A stretch of DNA of 64,000 nt from CBDBEU01 sp965204565. Lineage in GTDB: Bacteria > Pseudomonadota > Alphaproteobacteria > Rhizobiales > TMED25. The notes under the pieces are model-generated. The model saw only the letters and a program-made list of their open reading frames with translations. It was not told the origin of the DNA and ran no database searches. The position numbers were made by a program, and so were the translations under genes. Positions 47,438 through 56,366 of this stretch are shown here, in pieces (the first letter of the stretch is position 1; each line of letters starts with the position of its first letter). Where the stretch lies: positions 868,001 to 932,000 of the forward strand of contig CBDBEU010000005.1 of the NCBI GenBank assembly GCA_965204565.1, written 5' to 3'.

Positions 47438-48321
47438 GGTCCGGACCCGATAACCGTCTTCCCGATTTGATCCGATGATGGTTCATTGCCTCCGATGAGG
47501 GGGTAACGAGATGTGTGATTTCTTCCGGCTTTCCGATTCTCGGCGGGCCCGGATCGCGCCGCTTCTGCCGACCGATGTGCGCGGCAAGAAGCGCCCGGAA
47601 ACAGTTGATGATCGTCCTGTGCCGAGCGGGATCGTCCATGCGCTGCGCTGTGGCGGTCGCCGGGCCGACCGCGCCGATATCCACGGGCCGAAGAAGACGC
47701 TCTGCAACCGCTTCGTCCGCCGGGCCGAGCGCGCGGTATACGGGAAGGTATCTTCAGCGCTCCGGCAGGCGCCGAGGATACGCCTGACCGGCTGTTCACC
47801 GACAAGCCCCTGCATCAGGGTTCATCAGCTGCGCCGGCGGCGGAAAAGGGGGGTCTTGGCCCCCATGCCCCCATGCCCCATGGTATCGGCCGCACCGAAG
47901 GCGGACGCAACACCGGGCTCCACACCGTCCGCGACCACAAGGGCCGCCCCATGTTTTTGTCAATTGCGTCCTGCTCCCGACGCCCGGAAACGTGCATGAT
48001 TGCAAGGTCGCACAGTGCTGCATCGAGGCCATGCCGCCATCCGCCGAACCTGTCGCCGACAAAGGCCGTGACGGTCGGGAACTGCGCGAACGGCTTGAAG
48101 GGCGCGGGACCGGGCCCGTCATCCTGCCGCGAAAAAACCGCAAGATCCGATATCACGACGATCAGGCCGTCTACAGGGAGCGAAATATCATCTAACGCAT
48201 GTTCTGCCGCCTCAAAGACCGGCGGCGCATCGCAACGCGCTTCGAGCGCAACATTAAAAACGTCACGGCAGCTATCGCGCGCCGCAGCCCTCATCTCGTG
48301 GCTATAATGGGTCTCCCGACC
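47438..48321 (+). mobile_element. IS5-type element B, decayed (inverted twin of element A)
   Basis: Begins GGTCCGGACCCGATAA right after the CTAG that also ends element C, and ends TGGGTCTCCCGACC before CTAG (48,322-48,325). The transposase is homologous to that of element C, but broken: MCDFFRLSDSRRARIAPLLP, RADIHGPKKTLCNRFVRR, then LFTDKPLHQGSS-like, VADKGRDGRELRERL, and MFCRLKDRRRIATRFERN in separate frames. It matches element A at nearly all positions. It inserted exactly behind the stop codon of the minus-strand oxidase-like gene, whose TAG lies in the CTAG. Confidence 0.85.
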
Positions 48322-48951
48322 CTAGTAAAGCATTGCCTGAACCCGCTCCGGCAGTTCCCGGTCATAGGCCTCGCCATCAAAGCCGCCCTTGCTGATCTCG
48401 TCCAGTATGGTGCCGGTACTGGGCAATACTGCGCGCTCAACACGCTTTTCCGGGTTCCACAGATCGGAACGGACCACCGCCTTGGAGCACTGGAAGAAAG
48501 CCGCATCGACACTGATGATGATCACCGAGCGCGGCGGCTTACCGTTGACGACGAAGCGGTCGAGCAGTGCCGGGTCGACAGAAATCGACGCCCTGCCATT
48601 GACCCGCATGGTCTCGCCAATGCCGGGAATGAGGAAGAACAGCGCGACATGCGGATTTTCGAGAATATTGCGCAGGCTGTCGAACCGGTTGTTGCCCCGC
48701 CGGTCGGGAAGAAGCAGCGTCTTTTCATCCTCGACGACAACAAAACCGGCCTTGTCGCCGCGCGGAGATGCATCGAGCCCCGCCTCGCTACCGGTCGCCA
48801 GAACCGCAAAGGGCGAATGCTCGATCAGCCTCCTGTAAACCGGGTGGATGTAGTCCAACTCCTTGATGGTCGCCGGCTCTGACGGCGCGCCATAAAGCTC
48901 TTCCAGGGCCGCAATATCGGTGATCTGATAATTTGCATCATTGCGTGTCAT
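48322..48951 (-). CDS. pyridoxamine 5'-phosphate oxidase-family FMN protein
   Basis: A 209-residue protein from ATG 48,951. The split-barrel FMN-binding fold shows in HSPFAVLATGSEAGLDASPR, DKAGFVVVEDEKTLLLPDRR, NNRFDSLRNILENPHVALFF, and IPGIGETMRVNGRASISVD, the pattern of the MSMEG_1061-like branch. The role is likely flavin-dependent oxidation or reduction of an unknown small molecule, not vitamin B6 synthesis itself. Its stop TAG is within the CTAG target of IS element B, so the IS missed the coding sequence. A much longer open frame upstream is not supported. Confidence 0.8.
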   Translation of the reverse strand: MTRNDANYQITDIAALEELYGAPSEPATIKELDYIHPVYRRLIEHSPFAVLATGSEAGLDASPRGDKAGFVVVEDEKTLLLPDRRGNNRFDSLRNILENPHVALFFLIPGIGETMRVNGRASISVDPALLDRFVVNGKPPRSVIIISVDAAFFQCSKAVVRSDLWNPEKRVERAVLPSTGTILDEISKGGFDGEAYDRELPERVQAMLY

Positions 48952-49109
48952 GGCGATTGTCCTGTTGTGGTTTGGCGACCCTGGGCGCTGGAGTGTCCGG
49001 CACGGCTGTGATCGGCAGGAGCCGATTGTCGCGCAGACAACCCTTCGCATAAAGGGCCTGCGGTATAAAGGCTCGCGGGTTGCGGAAGTTTTGACGGGAG
49101 GCAGGTGAA

Positions 49110-49896
49110 ATGGCAGACAAGAGTTGGCTGGGTCTGATTGGCGCCAGCGTACAGGGAACTTGGTCAGCGCGCTCACACCTGCCGGCATTGCAGGCGAGTG
49201 CGGAAGTCGAGCTGGCGGCGCAAAGCTGGCGTTTGACGACTTTCGCGAACTGGCCGCCTCGCGTGAGATCGACGCCGTGGCCGTGGTGGTGCACGTACCA
49301 TCCCATTTCAAACCTGCAAAGGCGGCGCTGGAGGCCGGCAAGCACGTTTATTGCGAGTGGCCAATGGGGCGCACCAGCCAAGAAGCGGTGGAACTAACGG
49401 CTCTTGCCAAGGCGGACGGGCTTTGCCACCGCCGTCGGTCTGCAGGCCCGCGTTAGCCCCGCCCTGATGCATATGAGGGACCTCATCGATGAGGGTATGC
49501 CGGCGAGATCATGGCGGTTCGTGTGGCGCTGATGGGTGATGGATTGCTGTCGCGGCCCTCGCACCGCACCCGGCAGCGCGATGCGGAACTCAGCGCCAAT
49601 ACGCTGACCATCGCCGCCGGCCACACGGTAGACGCCATGCGTTTTGTCGCCGGTGATTTCGCGTAGCTTTCAGCGCTGGTGGAGACAAGGGTCAAGCAGT
49701 GGCTCGACACCGGCACCAATGAACTTGTCGACGTCACCTCACCCGACAATATTCTGATCAGCGGTCAACTTGCCAATGGCGCTGTGGCTTCGGTCTATGT
49801 CGGCTCGATTCCGTTTACCGGCAGGTGTGGCCGGCAATGTCGGCCAGATGTACACCGTTCGCGCGCGCCATCGCAGGCCGCGAAAGCTGCCACCCG
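49110..49896 (+). pseudogene. Gfo/Idh/MocA-family oxidoreductase, multiply broken
   Basis: Starting MADKSWLGLIGASVQGTW and HLPALQASAEVELAA, the NAD-binding fold continues in a second frame as AKLAFDDFRELAASREIDAV, VVHVPSHFKPAKAALEAGKH and VYCEWPMGRTSQEAVELTAL, then after another shift ALMHMRDLIDEG, and later NTLTIAAGHTVDAMRFVAGD. A TAG at 49,664 replaces an expected Glu in DFA-stop-LSALVETRVKQW. The end is lost, because an IS1380 copy begins at 49,897. At least three frame changes plus one stop make it non-functional. Confidence 0.75.
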
Positions 49897-50635
49897 ACCC
49901 GACCCGTCGGCCGCCCATCCGATCACATGATCCGCACCCATGCGGGCTTCAGCCATCAGGCAGGGTCATGGGACAAGAAGCGTCGGGTCGCCGCCAGGGT
50001 CGCCGCCAGGGTCGAACGGCATCCGGGCGAACGTGTCCCGCGCGTCGGCTTCATCGTCACCAGGCTGAGCCGCCCTGCCAGGCGCGTGGTCGCCTTCTGC
50101 AACCGGCGCGGCCGGTCAGCACATCAAGGAAGGCAGGAACGCGATTGTGCGCACCCGGCTGTCATGCCGGAGGTTCCGGAACAATGCCGTGCGGCTCCGG
50201 CTTCATGCGCTCGCCTGCAATCCCGTTAACTTCATGCGGACGCCGGGTCTGCCGGAGGCGGTCAGACGATGGTCGCCGACCGGCGTGAAGGAGAAGCCGA
50301 TCAGGATCGGCGCCGGGATCGTCACACACGGCCGGTACGTCACGTTTCGGTTGGCCGAGGGCGTGGTGCCGAGGGGCCTGTTCGCCGAGATCCTGCGGCT
50401 GATCGCCGAACTTCGGCCACCGCCGGCGTGACGCGTCCGGTTGTCATGCAGTCCGGCAAGAACCACGGGCGAAGTGTGTCCCGATGACGACGAAATCGGC
50501 AATCCCGGCGCGATATACGCCGGCGTCACCGTTCTCGCTGTCCCTCGATCCCCACGACGATGGTCCGGAGTTGCAGATGTCCGCCCGTGGAGGCAATATC
50601 GGCTCGACGATGGCCGTCATCCCGTGAATGCCGGA
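49897..50635 (+). mobile_element. IS1380-type remnant, copy 3 (most complete 3' end)
   Basis: The left edge ACCCGACCCGTCGGCC matches copy 1. It has the transposase segments AGSWDKKRRV, ERVPRVGFIVTRLSRPAR and NAIVRTRLSCRRFRNNAV in shifted frames, then the C-terminal part that copies 1 and 2 lack: VKEKPIRIGAGIVTHGRYVT, FRLAEGVVPRGLFAEILRLI, AELRPPPA, stop at 50,431. The 200-bp tail ends near 50,635 (GTGAATGCCGGATA). A 12-bp tandem duplication (GTCGCCGCCAGG at 49,987-50,010) is unique to this copy. The N-terminal half of the transposase is absent. Confidence 0.75.
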
Positions 50636-50921
50636 TAAATGTTTTGCCTCGCTGCCTCGGGTCTCCAGCGTGGATGTTAACCATTGACGGCTTCCAGATG
50701 GCAGCGCGTTTTTCCTCACCATGCGCAGAGCCGCGACCAATGCAAATACAATCGAGGAACGTTGGTGGTTGAAATTGTCCGAGCAGATGGCGCACAAATA
50801 GGGACCTCGGTGGGCAGGTCAATGATTTGCCAAATTGATTTAGGCACCGGTGACATTGAGACTACACAGACTTGCCACACCCAAAGTCAATTGCGTGGGC
50901 CTCAAGAGAGAGAGACTAAAG

Positions 50922-51242
50922 ATGAAAAAGGCCGATCTACAGAGATATGAATCCCGTTTGAAGGATCGCCTGAACGAACTCACACACAGGTTAGAGGAAA
51001 TCGAGGAAGACCTCGACGAACCGGCTGACCAGGACGCCGAAGAGCGCGCGACCGAGCGCGAAGGCGATGAGGTGCTTGAAAGCCTCGGTCAGGCAGGTCT
51101 GGCTGAAATCAAGATGATTCAGTCAGCACTTACTCGGATTGAAGACAGGGAATATGGGGAGTGCGTCTCCTGTGGTGAGCCAATTTCCACCGAACGACTC
51201 GACGTCGTGCCGCATACTCCGCTGTGCCGGAACTGCGCCTGA
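50922..51242 (+). CDS. DksA/TraR-family zinc-finger protein
   Basis: A 106-residue protein from ATG 50,922 (MKKADLQRYESRLKDRLNEL). The N-terminal two thirds form a coiled coil rich in Glu and Arg, with DEPADQDAEERATEREGDEV in the middle. The C-terminal zinc finger has CVSCGEPIS and PLCRNC, the four cysteines of the DksA C4 type. The coiled-coil tip carries acidic residues, as DksA needs to reach the RNA polymerase secondary channel. At this length it is of the short DksA/TraR-like class. It probably alters transcription initiation, possibly with ppGpp. The 285 bp before it, after the IS1380 copy, has no visible gene. Confidence 0.85.
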   Translation: MKKADLQRYESRLKDRLNELTHRLEEIEEDLDEPADQDAEERATEREGDEVLESLGQAGLAEIKMIQSALTRIEDREYGECVSCGEPISTERLDVVPHTPLCRNCA

Positions 51243-51292
51243 CCGTGCTCCTCAGACGGCCGCACGAGGCTGCTGGTCCAAGGGCAAAGTGC

Positions 51293-52457
51293 GTGGTGCG
51301 ACATACCTCGAGTACCATTCTGAGTGGTGCGTTTTTATTGGCGCTGAGCATTTTCATCCCGTCATCCGCTCCTGCTGCAAGCGTAGCAGACAAAGCAAGC
51401 ATCACACGTGATTTTCGTGTCTGGACTGACGGGCCGCTCCGGCATGCGGCGGTCGAGCGCAGGATTGGCGGCAGTCGGAGTTTCGCACTCCATCACGTTA
51501 TTTCAATATAATATCCAGACATTGCTTCGCATTGCGCGCTGACATCTAGAGCGGCTGAAAGGTCCGCTCGACCGGATCGAAGCTGAATACGGCGTGGCAC
51601 GCGAGATCCTGGTCGCGATCTGGGGGGCGGGAATCGGCATTCGGTCGCGCCAGCATTCCCCATGACGCGCTCAGCGTGCTCGCGACCCAGGCGTTTATGG
51701 GGCGGCGGCGGGGGATGTTCGCGGGCGAGATCTTGGCAGCATTGGAAATGCTCGAACGCGGCGAGGTCTCCAGCGCAGGCCTGCGCAGTTCCTGAGCCGG
51801 CGCGTTGGGCCAGCCGCAATTTCTGCCGACGAAATTTCTCAGTTTTGCGGTGGACGCAGACGGCGACGGGCGGCGCGATATCTGGACATCCGAGGTCGAC
51901 ACTCTGGGCTCGATAGCCAATTTTCTGAAATCCAACGGCTGGCAGGGTGACCGCGACTGGGGTTTTGAGGCGCGCATTCCAAAAAGTGTTTCATGCGCCA
52001 TGGAGTGCCCCGATCAAGGCATGGCGATCGACGACTGGGTCGCACTTGGCGTTACCCGCATCAGCGACCGCCCGTTCCCCGACCATGAACGCACCCGCCC
52101 GGGATTTTTGATGATGCCCGCCGGCCGGTATGGACCGGCCTTCATCACCACCGAGAATTTCTACGTTCTCAAGACTTACAATGAGTCGGATCTCTACGCG
52201 CTTTTCATCGGTCATCTCGCCGATCGCATGCGCTGGAACAATGCCTTTGTCGCGCCGTGGCGTTCGCTCAGCGGTTTCAATCGCGGCGATGTGCACGCAT
52301 GCGGCTTCGCCTCGAGAACGCAGGATATGATGTCGGGGAGGGGGCAGACGGACTGATTGGTTTCAAGACACGCCGCTCGGTCGGCGATTATCAAGCGCGG
52401 CAAGGCATCGCACCAACCTGCTTTCCAGATGCCGGGCTAATTGCCTCGATGCGCTAG
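51293..52457 (+). pseudogene. lytic murein transglycosylase (MltB-type), broken
   Basis: The N-terminus from GTG 51,293 is a signal peptide (STILSGAFLLALSIFIPSSA, PAAS). The catalytic part follows in several frames: ERLKGPLDRIEAEYGVAREI, LVAIWGA, then after an extra base near 51,630 ESAFGRASIPHDALSVLATQ with the catalytic Glu, AFMGRRRGMFAGEILAALEM, GQPQFLPTKFLSFAVDADGD and GSIANFLKSNGWQGDRDWGF. A TGA at 51,793 stands where the family has Trp (RSS-stop-AGALGQPQF). A further shift near 52,290 precedes a peptidoglycan-binding domain (LRLENAGYDVGEGADGLIGF). The gene is dead as read. Confidence 0.8.
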
Positions 52458-52483
52458 AATGACGCCCAGGGAGGAATTCGCCG

Positions 52484-53699
52484 ATGGACGCAAAAGCTGA
52501 CAGTCAGGCCCAATTGCCGACGGACTCAATCCAGTCATCGGGTAATCCGCTGGGTTTCATGGTCACAAAAGGCACGGCGCGGCCCGCGGTTCTGGGTGCA
52601 AGCCCGGCGCGCGATGTGGTGATGGTCGAGGCGCGCCAGTTTGGTGGCCATCAGAAAGAAGCTGTGGTGCGCGAAGGGACGAACGGCAGCCAATGGCGCA
52701 TGGTCTCCGATGAGGGAAAACACCTCAAGGGCACCGATCTGGCGCCGTTTCTACTGGGATTTTTCAATGCCGGCATTCACGCTGACCTCGGCGGGCGGAT
52801 CATTTTCCTGGCACGTGATCGCGGCATTGCGCTCCGATCCCTCAACATGGACATCAAGACCCGCTACTCACTCACCGGCTCATTCACCAGGGGCGATGCG
52901 ATCGGTACCGCCGAGCCTATAATGATCGAAATCGATTTTGGCTCAGCCGCCACGGACGATGATGTATACAAATTGGTGAGCGATGCCGCTGCCGCCTCTC
53001 CGGCGATCGCAGCGCTTCGCACTGCGCTCACCAACACGTTTGCGATCTATGTGAACGGCCGGCGCCGCGCGGTCCAAACGCTGGCGAACTCACCATCCGA
53101 TGATGCGCCCGATCCTTTCCGCACCTATGCAAACCCGCCCGCACCGCTGGCCGGCACCGATACGCTCGGCAGGCTGATCCACAAGACCGGCATCGTGCGC
53201 GAAGGTGGGATCACGTTGGCCCCGGCCGAAGCCAAGATCCCAACCATTCGCGTGATCACCGGCAACAGCGCCTTTGAGGGCCTTTCAGGTGTGGTGGAGG
53301 TTGACACCTACTCTCAGCCTTCCCGGCGTCAGTCATTTCGCAATGAGGGCCGACGAGCGCACCGGGGCGGACCAGGGGCCATGCGGTCTGTCACTGATCG
53401 CGGCCTCGATCATGTTCTGCTACATGACGCAAATCTCACGCTATATCGAGCATATGAAGCTCAATATTCGGGGCACTCGCATCGTCCAGTATTGGCCTTT
53501 AGCGCTTGAAGGCAATGTGGCCCTGCAAGGGGTGGCCGAACCGGTCGGCACGCATTTGTTCTTCAGCGGGCATGAGAGCGACGAGGTGCATGAAAAGCTG
53601 ATGACGATCGCGGCACGCACTTGCTATCTGCACGCAACCCTGACCGCCGGGCTGACGCCGAAAATCGCCATCATCCACAACGGCCAACCGATTGACTAA
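52484..53699 (+). pseudogene. OsmC-family protein, frameshifted
   Basis: About 400 codons in two frames. The first (52,484 to about 53,315) has MDAKADSQAQLPTDSIQSSG and HLKGTDLAPFLLGFFNAGIH in an OsmC-like fold, a second fold half SLTGSFTRGDAIGTAEPIMI, and TIRVITGNSAFEGLSGVVEV. At about 53,312-53,330 an indel shifts the frame, and the rest, ADERTGADQGPCGLSLIAAS with the conserved Cys, and YMTQISRYIEHMKLNIRGTR, ends at 53,699. OsmC-fold proteins often reduce peroxides through Cys pairs or bind thiols. The long double-domain form is unlike the ~140-residue OsmC/Ohr. Restoring one base gives an intact gene, so a read error is possible. Confidence 0.65.
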
Positions 53700-53714
53700 G
53701 AGTGATTTAGCGCC

Positions 53715-55106
53715 TTACCCGAACGCTCTGAAGCCTGCAATCACGCGCGCCCAGCTGCGTGTACCCTTGCGGAAGCATTCGACATTGTATTTTTCGTTGG
53801 GACTGTGAATGCGGTCATCGTCGAGAGCAAATCCCGCCAGGATCGTCTCCATACCCAGATGGCGCTTGAAACTATCGACAATCGGAATTGAGCCGCCGCA
53901 GCCAATCAGCGCCGCAGGGATTTGCCACTCCTCTTCAAGCGATGTGGAGGCAACGCGAAAGGCTGGCGCATCGCTCGCCATTTCAATCGCCGGGCTGCCT
54001 TCACCACCAAGGAATTCAAGCTTCACACCTGCCGGCAATGCGGCGCGCAAATGAGCATGTAGGGCCGCGCGGACGTGATCGGGATCCTGGCTGCCGACAA
54101 GCCGGCAGGTGATCTTGGCGCTGGCAATTGACGGGATCACGGTCTTGGTACCAGTGCCGGTATAACCGCCAATGATGCCGTTGACCTCCACGGTCGGACG
54201 CGACCAGAGCTGTTCAAGTACGCTGTAATCAACTTCACCGCCGGAAGTCGTTTGGCCAATGTCGGAGAGGAAACCGGCGGCATCGAAATCAAGTGCGGTC
54301 CAACCGCTGTTCGTGGCGGCATCGAGTTCGGCCACACCATCGTAAAAGCCCGGCACGGCCACCCTGCCGGTATCGTCATGGATTGAGGCGATGAGCTTTG
54401 CCAGCACCTTGATCGGGTTCCACGCAGGACCACCGAACATGCCCGAATGGAGATCACGGTCAGGGCCGGTGACGACGATTTCCTCGGTTAAGAGGCCGCG
54501 CAGGCGGATCGAGATTGCAGGCGTTGCGGCATTCCACATGCCGGTATCGCAGACCAGCGCGATGTCGGCCTTCAGCTCATCGCCGCGTTCGGCAAGGAAG
54601 CCTGGGAGAGATGGCGACCCACACTCCTCCTCGCCTTCAAAAAAGATGGTGACGGGCAGAGGAATGGCACCTCCAACCTCAACCCAGGCGCGCAATGCTT
54701 CCAGAAAGGTCATAAGCTGACCCTTGTCGTCGCTGGCGCCGCGCGCGACGATCGTGCGCTCAGTGCCTTCGCCAACAATTCTGGGTTCGAATGGCTGGGA
54801 CACCCACAGGTCAAGCGGATCTGGCGGCTGCACGTCATAATGGCCGTAAAACAGCACCCGCGGCACGCCGCCGTTTTGCGTACCGCCATGACCGACCACC
54901 ATCGGCTTGCCCGGAGTGTGGTGAACTTTCGCCTCGAAACCGATATCGCGCAAGTTAGCCGCCGCCCATTCGGCCGCGCGCGTGCATCCTTCATCAAATG
55001 CCGGGTCGGTGGAAACGGAGGGAATGCGCAAGAACTCGAACAGCCTGCTCAATGACTGGTCCAGATCATCATCGATGCGCTGAAGAACTTGATCGAGTTC
55101 GGCCAT
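53715..55106 (-). CDS. M20-family metallodipeptidase
   Basis: A 463-residue zinc-dependent peptidase. VPRVLFYGHYDVQPPDPLDL (about residue 85) carries the first metal ligands, with GASDDKGQLMTFLEAL as the second site and the catalytic Glu in FFEGEEECGSPSLPGFLAER. The dimerisation lid domain follows GPDRDLHSGMFGGPAWNPIK. The C-terminal metal ligand is in IGCGGSIPIVDSFKRHLG and the region EKYNVE. It is of the CNDP-like branch (cytosolic dipeptidase). It is convergent with the osmC-like pseudogene, 15 bp apart. It looks intact. Confidence 0.9.
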   Translation of the reverse strand: MAELDQVLQRIDDDLDQSLSRLFEFLRIPSVSTDPAFDEGCTRAAEWAAANLRDIGFEAKVHHTPGKPMVVGHGGTQNGGVPRVLFYGHYDVQPPDPLDLWVSQPFEPRIVGEGTERTIVARGASDDKGQLMTFLEALRAWVEVGGAIPLPVTIFFEGEEECGSPSLPGFLAERGDELKADIALVCDTGMWNAATPAISIRLRGLLTEEIVVTGPDRDLHSGMFGGPAWNPIKVLAKLIASIHDDTGRVAVPGFYDGVAELDAATNSGWTALDFDAAGFLSDIGQTTSGGEVDYSVLEQLWSRPTVEVNGIIGGYTGTGTKTVIPSIASAKITCRLVGSQDPDHVRAALHAHLRAALPAGVKLEFLGGEGSPAIEMASDAPAFRVASTSLEEEWQIPAALIGCGGSIPIVDSFKRHLGMETILAGFALDDDRIHSPNEKYNVECFRKGTRSWARVIAGFRAFG

Positions 55107-55181
55107 GTCATTCGCTCCGCTCGGCTAAGGCCCGCAATCCAAGGCAAGAATGCTTATCGCCCAATCGCTCGCGCGTCACCC

Positions 55182-56366
55182 TCATCCGTCGATCAGAGCT
55201 TCCAAGGCCTCAAGCCGGTCGGCCCCATGGGCAGGCTTGTCCCAGCGAATGCGCGCAATTCTCGGAAACCGCATGGCGACGCCTGATTTGTGGCGCGAAG
55301 ATCGGTGGATGGAATCAAACGCCACTTCGAACACGAGTTGCGGCACGACCTACCTCACCGGACCGAAGCTGTTCACGGTGTTGGCGCGCACGAAGCGGTC
55401 CAGTTCGGCCAGTTCCTCGTCGGTGAAGCTGGAATATGCCTTGCCCACGGGCACCAACTCATCTCCGCCTGCACCATCACGCCAAGCGCCGAAGGTGCAG
55501 TCGGAATAAAACGATGGGCGTTTACCCGAGCCGCGCTGGGCATACATCAGTACCGCATCGGCGGTGAGCGGATCGCGCTTCCACTTGAACTAGGGGCCCT
55601 TGGGCCGGCCCGCAAGATAGTGTGAATCACAGCGCTTCAGCATCAGTCATTCAATGCCGGCTTGGCGCGCATTTGCACGCAGCGCCGCAAGCTCATCGAA
55701 GCTATCAAAAGCAATGACTGGCGACAGATCCATGGCCTGCGGCCGGGTGCAGGCAAACCAGGTCTCAAGGGCGGCGCGGCGTTCGGTCAGCGGCAATCTG
55801 CGCATATCGTCGCCGTTGATGAACAGTGCATCATACAGCCTGACATGGGCTGGACACTGACGCAGCGATTTCGCCGAGACCTTCTTGAGGCCAATGCGCT
55901 GTTGCAGATCGTTGAAAGGGGCAGCCACGCCGTCGCGCATGATCAACAACTCGCCGTCCAGCACCGCGTTGAAGTTGCACTGCCCGGCAATGTCCGGGAA
56001 AGCGGCCGTGATATCGCCGCCGCCGCGCGAGAAGATACACTGACTAGCGCCAGATGCGCTGATCTGAACGCGGATACCGTCCCGTTTCCACTCAGCCAGG
56101 AAGTCATCCGGCTCAGACCCTGCGAGTTCTTTCTCATCCAGTGCATTTGCCAGCATCAGGGGGTGAAAACGCAGGCTGTGCGACACTTCCGGCTCTGGCC
56201 CGCTTCCTTCCGCTCAAGCGAACAGCGAAAGATAAGGCGGCTCCAGACCGTGCCAGATCTCCTCCACGCGCTGCACGTCAACAGCGGCGAAGTTGGCAAC
56301 AGCCTGCTTTGCCAACCGGGCTGAAATGTCAGCACGCAAACCGCCGATGATCAGCTTGAGGCAGGC
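55182..56366 (-). pseudogene. ATP-dependent DNA ligase, 5' truncated with four in-frame stops
   Basis: The gene can be read through in one frame from LKLIIGGLRADISARLAKQA and VEEIWHGLEPPYLSLFA, past the nucleotidyl-acceptor site EWKRDGIRVQI (Lys present; the usual EWKWDG has become EWKRDG), VLDGELLIMRDGVAAPFNDL, to FKWKRDPLTADAVLMYAQRG and the end MRFPRIARIRWDKPAHGADR. Stops occur at 56,214 (Trp expected), 55,647 (Gly expected), 55,590 (Trp expected) and 55,350 (Glu expected). The first ~150 residues of the N-terminal DNA-binding domain are lost. It is the partner of the exonuclease next to it. Such ligases are dispensable beside LigA. Confidence 0.8.
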
